Below are positions 9,651-21,420 of a stretch of DNA of 64,000 bases, in pieces. Positions within the stretch are counted from its first letter, which is position 1. The number at the start of each line of letters is the position of its first letter. The stretch is from contig JBITNC010000001.1 in assembly GCA_050084985.1 (NCBI GenBank), positions 78,492,001-78,556,000 of the forward strand, read 5' to 3'. The DNA is from Nageia nagi. Taxonomy: Eukaryota; Pinophyta. Both the position numbers and the translations under genes were made by a program. The notes beneath the pieces were generated by a model. The model was not told the DNA's origin. It was given only the letters and a program-made list of their open reading frames with translations, and searched no databases.

Positions 9651-12600
9651 CATTGATCATCACAAGGAAAAGGATACTCAATAGTTTAGATCACATCAAC
9701 CCATTGAAATAAGTAATTTTGCTCCTTATGCTCCATGTAACATTATGGATGAATTAAAGAAAATACCTTCTAGAATGTCAATGTTTTATGCATTGAGGAT
9801 TCTAGGTTAAATTGACCTTTTTCAAGAAGCTTTAAAATATAAAAATAGTAAAAAAAGAGTAACTGAGGGTAACGTAGTCTTTGTAATATCTGATCATGTA
9901 CCTCTAGATACCATAGGTATGAGAAGACCCCCACCTTTGTACTTATCCCTTGGACTAAAAGGTTGGGTAGTTAATAATTGCATGATAGATATCAAAGCTA
10001 CTATTACTGTCATTTCCAAAGTTGTTGTACATGAAATGAAACTATACATTACTTAATGCATAAGTGAAGTCATATAGCTAGATTCTTCCTTAGTATATGT
10101 TTTTGGTAGTGTTAAAGGAGTTTTAATAACTTTGAATGCATTCCCTAATATCTATGTCATTTAAGATATTATTATTTGTGATCTTTCATCTCTATTTAGA
10201 ATTTGTTTATCTATAGAGTTTATTGCCAAATTAGGAGGGTATCTAGCTTTAGATTATACACATCTTCTACTCCCCTTTCTAAAATAAACAAGTAAAGATT
10301 CTAAATGAGGGTACTAAAAGTGTTCATCTTAAGAAGACAACATAGAAAAATTGTATGAATTGCCTTAAACCATTGGAAGTGTTTAAAATTGATACACTTA
10401 GAGAAACATTGTTAACCATAGAAATTCTTTCAACAAATGATCTCAATTACCAAGTCATTAATATTGGTATGGAAAACTATTATTTATATGAAAATGTGTA
10501 ACCAATCTCAGTCACAACTAAAAGAGAGCATGAGATATGGATAATATACTTTGATGAAGCTAGATGCAAATATGGCTATTGGGCTAGTGTTATCTTCAAA
10601 TCACCAAAAGGAAATATGAGAATATTCTCATTCATATTCACATGGGTTTGCATAAATAATGTTATTGAATGTGAAGCCCTATGATTAAGGTTATCCAAAG
10701 CTATTAGATAGGAATTAGATGTCTAGTGGTGCATAGTGATTCTAAACTAGTAATAAAACAAGTTAAAAACCATATCAATGCAAAATATCACCATATTAAA
10801 ACCTATAGGAATAGGGTATGGGACTTACTAGAGTCATTCCTAGAAATTAATTTTATCTCTATTCTCAAAAGATACAATTAGGATGCTAATGCACTTGCTA
10901 TAAAGGGGGCATATTATAACCCTACTCATTATAGAAGAGAAGATTTGGAGTCAAAATCCAATGTAGGCCATCAGTACTTGATACTACAAACTTTTGGCAA
11001 GTATTTGACTTTGATGAGCATATCATGAATTTCCTGTTAGATGAAGTAGTTGCTCATACCTTTGGTATTGAAGAACTACCTGACTACTTCTATAAGTTAG
11101 ATGTGATACATTTAAGGAAGAATGTTATACTAAAAGGTTTCATCTCTTTTGAAAGGTTTCTCAACTCTAAAATGTTCAAAAGGCCAAAACTTTAGCTATT
11201 AAAAAAAGGGCAATATTGACCTAGAAGTAGAACCCAAGAAATATATAAAGGTTGGATTAGAGTGTTATGAAGAAGAGAAAAGGATCATTTTTTAAATTTA
11301 TCATTAGTTATTAAAATTAATTGCTTGAAATTATGATGATATGAAAACATATGATAAAAATGTGGTTCAACACACCATTGAGCTTGAGCTAGAGGCAAAA
11401 CCATATAGACAAAAGCAAAGGTTGATTAAACCAAAAATAGAAGAAGCCATGAAGTAGGAGTTAATTAAATTGCTAAATTCTAAAATTATATATCCTATCA
11501 TGCATTCTTATTGGGTTTCTAATCTTATCTATTAAGAAAAAAGAGTGGAGAAATCATTTTGTATGTAGACTTTAAAATCTAAACCAAATATCTCTCAATA
11601 ACAACTATCCTCTCCACTGATGGAACAAATCCTACACATAGTAGTTAGAGAATGCTATTTTTCTATGATTGATGGCTACCCAAGATTGAAACAAATTTGG
11701 GTAAAGAATGAGGACTAGTTCAATATTGCATTCACAACCAAATGAGGGACATTTGCATTTTAGAGAATGCCTTTCGATCTCTCAAAAGCTAAGGCTACCT
11801 TTTAAAGAGCCATGGACCATGCCTTTGGTGATCTAATAAATAAACTTATTCTTATATACCTAGATGACATTATAGTATTTTCTAAAAGTAGAGAAGATCA
11901 TTTTCATCATTTTAGGCAAAGTTTTGAAAAATGTATAGAGTTTGGGATATCAATTAATCCCAAAAAGTCTATTTTTATAGTTAACTAAGGAAAACTATTT
12001 GGTCATATTATCTTAGTAAAGGGATTAGCAATAGATCTAAATAGAGCAAAATATATTGAAGCACTACCTTTACCTTCAAATAATAAGGCCCTGCAATCCT
12101 TCCTTGGTAAAATCAATTTCATACAAAATTTATTAATGATTTTTCAAAAATAGTTTCTCCAATTACAATAATGTTAAAGAAAGATGTTGTATTTTTCTGG
12201 TCAAAGGAAGTAAAGCAAGATTTTTAGTACATCAAAAAGGCCATAATAGAAGCTGATATTTTCAATAACCTATATTTTTCAAAAGAATTTATTATGTATG
12301 CATATGGAGCACAAAAAAGTGTTGTAATTATAACACAAAAAGATGACCAATAGGAAGAACATCCCATTATCTTTCATAGCCAAATATTGCATGATCATAA
12401 AATAAGGTGTTCTTTTTATTGAAAAGAAAATGTTTTACATAATGAAAGGACTCAAAAAGTTTAAGCATTATGTGTCCCATAATAAGATTCTTATATTCAC
12501 TATTCACCTTGATGTAAGAAACTATGTCATTCAAAGAGATCTAGGTAAAAGGAAAACTAATTGGATTATAAAAAAAATGGAATATGATATAGAAATTAAG

Positions 12601-13085
12601 CCAACCAAGCTTATTAGGGGTAGGGATCTCTATGAAAATATGGAAAAGGATTCATATATGATTATTTTAATAGAGGATGAAGAGCATCTTAATCAAGAAA
12701 GTGATAGGATAAAATAGTTTATTTTTTATTCTAGACTAGTAAATATCTTGAATTCTTGGATAGATTCCAAAGAAAGAGATTCAAATTGTAAGCATTGAAG
12801 TTTGTGATGACATATGATCATATCTATAAGAAAAAGTTTGATCAAACCCTATTAAGATGTGTAACTCATTATGAAGCATAGAGAATTTTGCACAAATTTC
12901 ATTATGGATTCTCTGGAGGACACTATAATTGTCCAACTATTGTAGCAAAAATATTGCAAGGTGAATACTATTGGCCTTCTAATGAAGGAACAATACTTCT
13001 TAAAGTTTGCTTCTAATCCAAAGGGAGATTTATACTTCATAGAAATCCATACCATCATCTAGTTTTATGGATTCTATGGGAAGGA
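9650..13085 (+). pseudogene. Ty3/gypsy A pol pseudogene with extra RNase H between PR and RT
   Basis: Domains in order are as follows. Aspartic protease at about 9880-10290: the active-site triad is D-I-K (9988 onward) instead of D-T-G, followed by an 'IDIKATITVISK' core and a C-terminal 'CDLSSLFRICLSIEF'. RNase H at 10535-10930: YFDEA, CEAL, HSDSKLVIKQV and DANALA motifs give the D-E-D-D pattern. RT at about 11385-12150: contains YLDDIIVFSKS at 11857. The usual gypsy RNase H remnant at 12200-12715. Integrase zinc-binding region at about 12850-13000: HYEA.RILHKFHYG and YYWPS. The integrase core is missing after about 13085. Stops occur throughout. The second copy of this family at 29.4-34.0 kb has the same domain order. 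Confidence 0.85.
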
Positions 13086-13099
13086 TATAAGACTACCCT

Positions 13100-16050
13100 T
13101 ATACACTTTTGACTGGATCTTTGAGATGGAAGTTATCCATCAAATGGATTACATAGAGATGGAATAAGGAGCCAACACTGAGAAGAAATTTTTTTACCCA
13201 CCTCCTCTATAGTTTGATGTCATAACCACTAAGTATAGAAATTGTTGGCAAGACATCACCAAGAAAATGAGCACTATGCAGATGCTTGAGATTGTAGTCT
13301 AATGATTGTATGATCTAGAAGATAAATTCCAAAACCTTTTATGGATCAAAAATGTGAAGGCCCTTAATTTTCATAAAATATCATAAGGAATATTTGATTC
13401 TTTTTTAAATGGTAAAGAATAAGGTCCATTTATACCAATTTCTATGCTAAATTTGCTATAGAGAGATATCTGATAGCAAGCTTGCAAGATTGAGTTAGAT
13501 TACTCTTTAGTAGAAAATACTAAGTTGTCTAAGGGATTGCAAAGATATTTGGATGTAATTGACTAAAATAAGTATAATAAGAAGTGTTTTATATAGTATC
13601 ATGTTGAAGGAAGAAAAATTCATTACCTTAGGGCTATGAGAAAGATAAAAGATTTAGTGAAGCTTATGATAAGTAATACATAGTTCTATAGTAGGAAAAA
13701 TTGGTTCATCTGATTTCATACCCAAAGGATGTAGTCAAACTAAGAAACCTAGTTATTGATCATACAAGGAATCAAAATAAGGACTCCAACTTAAACTCAA
13801 ATTTTGATGATAAAGGTAAAGGAGATCCAGTTGATACATGAAAGAAGTTGATAGCTTTAACGATCAAAACAAGTCATAATGATAGAAATAAATCTATCAA
13901 TGCTGATGAGAAATACACTATAAAATTAGAAGAATTAGTTACTTAGAAAGAAGAATAATAAGAAAAAATGTTAAGCCTCACTATGTCTTGAACATATAGG
14001 AAGAAGAAAATAAAGTTTTAGAATGACTTGTTAGGAGTACAAGACACATAATGATCCTTAAGATAAAGAAAAAATAAAATAGACTAAGAAAGAAGGACTA
14101 TATCTTTGAAGGGGAGAAGTTGAATGCTAAGTCCCAATATCCTTCTAATGCCTTAGAATATTTCATTAGTTATCATGAATTGGAATATAAGGAGGTAAAA
14201 ATTACCTTTATGTCTAAGAAAAGGACTATAAAGAGTAGTATCAAAAGAAAAAGTAATTCTAAATCTTTGACCAAGTTTACAAGTACATAAGATAAAAAAA
14301 ATCATGTAACTTGTAAGATATATCTATGATAGACTATTCCACTATTACTTATTAACATTATCCAAATGGAATAGGGAATACAAATATTATATATTTAGAT
14401 TCTAATACTTCAGTTAAAAGGTAAAATAAGATATAGGATTTAACTCTATATTCCAATGCTACTAGGGAATCTATAGAAAGGTACCTAATACCTTGCCTAT
14501 CACAATGATTTCAAGAACACCTAATTAGCCAGGGAAGTTGGAATAAATCTTAAGAATATTTAAAAGGAAAGAAAGGAGTGGTATGATAGTGAGTTACAAA
14601 AACTTCCCCATATTCTTGGAGAAATACAATTTGAGATCACATTGGATATTGAAAATAACTTATTCAAGATGAGGGCCTATGAACTTGATACTTCCTAGAA
14701 AGACCCATATCAATTGGTAAATATTTTTGTGTCTAAAATTAGTAGGAAGGATAAAATAAAGTATGCCAAAAGAGGTTTAGAATGGTTATATGTTGATCTA
14801 TTAAAGGTGAAAAGAGATTACAATATCTTAGAAAAGAAGAAGAAAGCCTTGGAGGAAAGATAAGTCCATCATTATGTAAAAATCATGATTTTGAAGAGAA
14901 TGGTTGATGACTTGACTTAGAAGTTGAAAGCTTTAGATATGAAGAGGTTCATAATAGAAAAGGATGAAGAGCTCAAGGAAAATGAAAATGAAGTGAGATT
15001 AATGAATGAGAAATGTAATTCTCTAGAGAATAAGTTGGAATAAATAAATAAGGAGTTGGCTAAGAAAGATGCAAAAGTGATTGTTTATCAATCAGAATAT
15101 TCACAATATCAAGAGGATGCATGTGGGTTTATCTGAGATGGAGGAAGGATTGAATACTATGATAAATCAAATGAAGGAGAATGAAGAAAAGTTGAAAGCC
15201 TTACAGAACATAAATGAGAATAAAGAAAACAAATTAGTGAGGATACAAGAGGTTATGACTAGGAAGGAAGTAGAGCTAGAAGAAAGATTGACAAATCAAA
15301 CTCCAACTCTACTACCTAAAGAACTATAATCGATCACTCAAACTCTATCACTATCACCCTTATATAGATGCATAATAAATATATGAGTAAATTTATTTAT
15401 GGTATAGATTCTATTTGTGAGGGATTATATTTCTCATTGTACAAAGATGGTAGACAAATACAAAGCCAATTTTGAGAATAGAAGAAAAATCATTTCTAAA
15501 AAAGTAGGTAGAAGCTTAGGAACTATTGAGAATGATAACTTAGGAAATATTAGTTAATGTAAAGAATTTATCTAAGGAAGAACATGATTGAATAATAGGT
15601 ATGATTGTAAAAGTTAAGAATTTAGCTCATAGGATTGATGATGAGGATAAGTGCATAAATACCTTGCTCAAGGAATTGAATAGGCTATCATAGGGATTGA
15701 AAAATTTACATAAGAATAGTATTCCCATTCTATATGATGATACTAGATCTCCACTTCCTATGGATACAGTTAAATCCTTATTTACCATATATGGGATAGA
15801 TATTAAATTATATTAAGATTTATCAATCTAAAACTTTGATGAAAAGTTCTTTCACTATGCCAAAGAGATCCATAAGGTTGTGATTTGGGTGAAGGAATTA
15901 GTTCAAGTATGTCCTAACATAAATAATCTATTGGTAAATAAGTTTATTCCATTAGCACTTGTTATATAAAATATTGAGATTCTTACTATGAAGATTGGAC
16001 CTTGATTCAATGAATAATAAAAAGGGAGGATAAGACATCCTAAATGTACA
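13100..16050 (+). pseudogene. Decayed ORF region of unknown function with coiled coil
   Basis: Open stretches on the plus strand continue for almost 3 kb, with stops mostly at TAG or TAA. Readable parts are 13125-13740 (Asp-, Lys- and Leu-rich), 14560-15080 (start 'WYDSELQKLPHILGEIQFEI'), 15081-15329 after a frame change (Met-, Glu- and Lys-rich), and 15540-16050 (contains 'NNLLVNKFIPLALVI'). From about 14790 to 15320 the heptad-like pattern and high Glu/Lys content suggest a long coiled coil. I recognise no family. It begins where the integrase of gypsy A breaks off, so it may be an extra ORF of that element or an unrelated sequence joined by rearrangement. Confidence 0.45.
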
Positions 16051-17040
16051 ACCTAATTTTATGATATAGTGGCACAAATAAACTAGTGAGCTACCAAAAA
16101 GTATTTACATTTTATTTTTGGAAGGTATAAGAAGATTGTATAATTTAATATCTCTTACTTATGTATGCTTGAAGAAGTATACTAAGTTTTATGCTTAGTA
16201 AGTTTAAGATGATAATTTTATCAAAGTCCAAAAATATTAGTAATGGATTAACTCTTCCAAAGTGTGGAAATGTTATATTATGATTAATGTTACCATAACC
16301 TAGAGATGTTCATAAGAAATGAACCTCCCTAGAGTGCAAGAGTATTGAATAAATTTTGTTGTTACTAGAACCTAGTCATATTACAATGATGTTTGTTTTA
16401 TCAAAACCTAGGGAAATTGAGTTTTTAGAAATATTATTAGAGTGTAGAGATATTGTGAAATATGCTAACATGGTTCTGATCAGATAGTATGGAAAAATTT
16501 TGAAAACATAATAATTATGTCATAATGGAGAAAAACTAGATCCTCTTCATTATATGATTATAGAAAGGTCAGAATTGAATATTCGAGAACAAGCTAAGTG
16601 GATAGATGATATGGTAACTTTAACAAAACCCACTGATAATATGAATTTTTCAAGATGAACTAATGGATGAGTTGGCAAGAATATCTTGAATTTTGTAATA
16701 ATTATAGTTAAATTTTTTTAGTTGCTAACAATTATTATTGATTGTAAAATATGATGTCATAATAATCAATTGATTATTTTTGTTAGTAGATATTTTGATA
16801 ACCAAAGACTATATATGCCTCCTTGATTGATGTATTAATGTTTAGATAATGCAAATTTTTGACCCTTATGATGTAGCTTGTACTTATGACTATTGTGCTA
16901 AGTATGGAATCAATCTAAGTGGGAAGGTTGAGCTACTCTTGTTTGGGCATAAGTAAGTAGTTATGATGGCATCCACATATAGTCTCAAATGCCACTCTAC
17001 TAGTGCAAACTAACACACCTCCACCAATATAGCAACCTTG
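16050..17040. other. AT-rich sequence, no gene seen
   Basis: No motif or reading frame longer than background is visible on either strand. Confidence 0.5.
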
Positions 17041-17610
17041 TGCTCCTAATCATGATTCCCTTACTTGATCAACCAAAGATCCTCTTGCTCTTAGACATTA
17101 TTATTTGAAAGTTCCATTTGGTGTATGAGGCATCCTTTGATGGGAATCCCTCATATCTAGTAGACATATAAGAGTGTGTCATGATCATTTCACTTGGGGG
17201 TAGGTGAAATGAATAGTAGTCTAGATCCCATTTCTCCACTAATGCTATCAATAGTGATAGGTCCTATTGCATATGCATGGTGATGGCTAGATTTTCTAGC
17301 CCACATCTAGATAGGATATCATCAATTTGGTTGGTTCTAAGCCAACCCTCACCTTCTCTAAGGTGGATGTGGTCATTGGTCCTCCCCAAACAAGAACCTT
17401 GCATTCCTACAAGGGAATAAATATGAATTAATTTATATTATGATTTGTTAAATTAAAATATTTAATTAACAAACTTAAATAAATTAAAAAATTCAAATTA
17501 TCAAAGAAAATATACTTACCACATGCTCATATGGAAGGGAGCAGAGATATTCCACTATATGATCCATCTGGCTAGTAATTAGATGGCTAAAATTCCTCCG
17601 TGCCTTGTCT
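17040..17610 (-). pseudogene. Plant mobile domain (PMD) gene relic with one intron
   Basis: On the minus strand a stretch from about 17330 down to 17100 matches the N-terminal part of the plant mobile domain, with 'ALVEKWDLDYYSFHLPPSEM' as the key block. The same block appears in the other PMD gene of this window near 62325 (LMERWDPNSNTFHLSTGEIT). Upstream on the minus strand, a clean intron runs from GTAAGT at 17520 to TTCCCTTGTAG at 17407 (114 bp). The frame has stops and at least one frameshift. PMD proteins occur both as host silencing factors (MAIN, MAIL1) and as passengers of transposable elements; with no intact frame the second is more likely here. Confidence 0.7.
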
Positions 17611-19505
17611 TACATTAAGAAATAAGAGTAAACATCAATTAGAGATATAAAACCATGGTAGGTAAGTGAAAATGACATCCAACCAAGTCAAGCACATTCA
17701 GATCCAATCACACATGGCTAGGAGGACACATTGGCAAGTTAGAAGGGCTTCACTAGGAAATAAGGAAGTGAAAAGTGAAAATGATACTTTTGTAAATTAA
17801 ATTTATCTTTTATAATTTCTAAATTACATTGAAACCCTATAGCTTCTTCCTTTTATTCTTGAAGTGCCTTGAATCATTATTTTATGTGTTCAATATGCAT
17901 TAAATTATTTTAAATGATTTTTATTTCTTTTTCAAAAACTTTTAATGCTATTTTTATGCTACCAGCAAAGTTCATTTCTTTGAATCAAGTGTACATTCAA
18001 GGGAAAATGGCCTATAATGGTTCATACATGCATTTTCATTCCTTACCAATCATATATGATTGAAATTATGATATTTTTGTTATTTGAAATTATTTATAAC
18101 AAATGTACAGTAGCAACAATGTGGAATTGACTAAATTAGCAAACATGAATGATCAATGCACTTATAAAATTTCTCTACATAATTAATTTTTATTGAAAAA
18201 ATTTTATTATATTTAAATTGCACTTCAAATATCCCTCTTCAAATTTATCCATTGTTTATGTTTCATTATCAATTAAAAATTCTTGTTTCAAAGCCAAATG
18301 AAGATACTCTTGATTTTAAAAAATGTTATATTATTTTCCATTCCACAGCAACATGAATGGTGCAAAATTGCATGATCCTTTAAATAATTGCAAAGTGTTA
18401 ATATTATTTCTAACTCATAGCAATAGTTATTTGCATATTACATAGTCTACAAAAGTAAGTTGCAAATTTTGCTATATATTGCTATCAAATGATTTCTCTA
18501 AAAATTCTATGATGAATTTGATTATTATTTTCTTCATGAATGGAATCAATGTGATATAGATGAATTCCAATTGAATATATTTCAAATTTTTGAACTTGAA
18601 ATTGAAAATATCATGCTATCAATAGCATGCAACTATTATAAATCCCTTACACTTGGGGTGTGTTGTACTTTTGTTGAATATTCACCCATGTATATGGTTT
18701 CTTCATACATATGAGTTACTTTAAGGTTAAGGATCAATATTGTTGAAACATGATCATGAAATTTTAGGCATACCACAATGTTAGTGGTGTGGATTTACAT
18801 TGAATATTCATGCAAATTAAAATGTTACAATGAAATCCCAATGAATAATTTAATATATGGTACATTGATGGAAATTGAATATACTAGTTAACTAATATAC
18901 TAACAAATGTTTCATAGCCATGGTCTTCCCATGAGACAATGTGGTATTATTACAAGATATCACCATTGTGAGTCACTAAATGGATATTTATGGACTATGA
19001 TTTTTCTATCATAGTAGTCTATAGATTATGGATATTGCAAGCTTAGGGCATTACAAAGAACCCATGCACTTTCTCTTCATAGACTATGAGTTTTCTACCA
19101 TAGTAGTCTATGTATCATTATTTATATATCACTATGAGTCACATCTACCATAGTAACATATTGCATATTATATTTATTTCATTCTTGCAATTTACATTGC
19201 TTATTCTATCATAGATATCATCTATGCAAGTATATGTTGTTTTATTCTATAGGTATTATCTAAGTGAGTAGGATTGCCATCAATCACTCACCTCATAGAG
19301 GGACTCTTAGTTTTGTCTTGATTACCCAACACATCAAATGCTAGAAGCAACCAAGACAAAAAGGGAGTAAGCAACATACCATACTTGACATATCGATCAA
19401 AATAAGGAAGTTTGCTTTACTATTGAAAATCTTTTTCTCTTCTATAAACTTCTTTGGATTATGCAATTTCAATACTTTTCATTACATATCCAAATAAGGT
19501 AAAAA
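17610..19505. other. AT-rich sequence, no gene seen
   Basis: This 1.9-kb stretch has no recognisable coding frame. The only structure I see is a repeated hairpin at 18991-19023 and 19079-19111. Confidence 0.5.
18991..19111. repeat. Two copies of a hairpin-forming 33-mer
   Basis: The pattern GACTATGA(N)TTTTCTA(T/C)CATAGTAGTC occurs at 18993 and 19081. ATAGACTATG pairs with CATAGT.GTCTAT around a 9-10 base loop. The copies are 88 bp apart. Confidence 0.6.
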
Positions 19506-20236
19506 TGTAGATGCCTAAAAATGATTTATTATTTATTTAATAAATCATATTTAGTGCATCAAATGATTAAAAGGCAATAACACATAAGTAAGATAAAATG
19601 CTATTATATTGCAATACCATGTGATAGGGCCAATGTAATATCATATACTATGGTTTATATTTTAAATTATCTTGAATATTGAAATGATTATTGTTATTGC
19701 TATTTGTTGAATTTCATTCCTTTTTATTTCCTTGCAGGTTATAAATATGGTAGGTGAAGGTTGACATCCCTATCAGAACTCTCTGATAGGTGGTTATCCC
19801 AAACATCAAACTTATTATGTCTTTTCATGTCACCTATCCTTGAGAACTTGATAACTCTTTGAGTTCTATTATCTATCCTTTTCACACAATATGAAATTTT
19901 CATTCCTATGCCATTAGCAACATACCCCTTACATGCAACCAATAGCATGTGCCTTCATGATATGGAGATACATATTTTAGGGAACAACTCATGTATCCAT
20001 TATAGTGAACATCTATTAAGAGCTTACCTTAAATCTGATCATAGTCCTTTGAAGATTCATTATTTTTCTACTTTGATGATTGTATACAAATTGGCTATAG
20101 GCCCCACTTTGTATCATGTTTTATGCATTTTCATGTATATTACTTGTAATTTGATATAGAGTTATTATTCATTGTATTCATAGGCAATTTATTTATCTAT
20201 GTATTTATTTATTAATTACATATTTTTTGGTCTACA
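19506..20236 (+). repeat. 731-bp repeat, copy 1 (LTR-like, palindromic ends)
   Basis: It starts TGTAGATGCCTAAAAATG and ends TTTTTTGGTCTACA, so the ends are TG...CA and partly inverted. Right after the start is a hairpin, GATTTATTA...TAATAAATC. Near-full-length copies lie at 36898-37625 (same strand) and 37855-38585 (opposite strand). No target duplication is visible. It may be a solo LTR or a non-autonomous element; no coding frame supports either choice. Confidence 0.75.
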
Positions 20237-21420
20237 CATGGACTAGTCATTAGTGTTTCTTTCTTTCTAGTACCCTACCTTTTTTACATCTTGTAGACAC
20301 CCAAAAATGGTCTCTCTTTTGATAGATAAAATAAGGAAAAATAATTTAAGGCATTATTATAAAAATATCAAATGCTATCATCCGAATCTAGATATCAATG
20401 ACTTAAGCTAGATGTAGACATATGATACCAATACACTAATGACTTTGTGACTAGAAAAATTAAAATAAAAATGGTAAATTGTTAAACAACTTGGCTATAA
20501 AGCTACATATAATGGATGACTCATCATCCATCCTATGTGTCCAAGCTTTGGATCATCACCATAATAAAATTGGATAAGATTTTTTATCCTATTTTTTTCT
20601 TCAAAATGGAAACTTTTTTAGTTTCTTATTCTATAAATAAAATCTTTGATATTGAAGTAAGGGACCTAATTTAGAGTAAAGTGAATTTGCTAAAATCAAT
20701 CTAAGAACTTATTGAATTGAGTGATTTAATTTTGATGATTTTACATGTTCATTTTTCTTTGAATATCATGTTTTCTTTTTCAAAATAATTAGATATGTTC
20801 GATATATTTTTTGTTTGCATGTGTGCAAGGTCCATAAGAGTTGAACAATGAAGCTATTGAGTACATTTAGATGGAGAATATTAAAGGAAAGTAAAGATTA
20901 TTTGCAAGTTTTAGAAGATAGAATTGGAAGCTTGCAACTACATACACAAAAATTCCAATGACTGGGAGTCAAATTCTAGTAACCAATATCAAATGCCAAA
21001 GATTAGACTAGGATCCTAATGACTCTATAATGACCATAAAGGCCCAAAACTAATTTGGTAAAAGCTCTTACAGCAAGGCATATTGAATCTAGAGATTTGT
21101 TACTGTATAATTGAGTTCTATCCAAGAGTAATAAAGAATATATTTGTCTTAATATTTCTTATCTTATTTTCTAATAGGTTTACTTTTTGGGTAGTACACA
21201 TCTATTTCAATTCCCTAATCTCTTTATCTCTTTTTACAACTTATCCTTTGATAAGAGTTCTTATCAAATTGAAAAAGGTAGAACTAGTTGGCTATGGAAT
21301 TTGAATTACTTCATGAGTGATTCTTTCAATAGGAGGATACTTGGTTAGTGATACATGAGCACATGACTATTACATAAATCCTATCAATACCTAATCCTAA
21401 TTTATTTAAAAAAAAATATT
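20237..21420. other. AT-rich sequence, no gene seen
   Basis: There are short open frames only. A possible TATA-like TCTATAAATAAAA lies near 20630, but nothing around it supports a gene. Confidence 0.5.
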
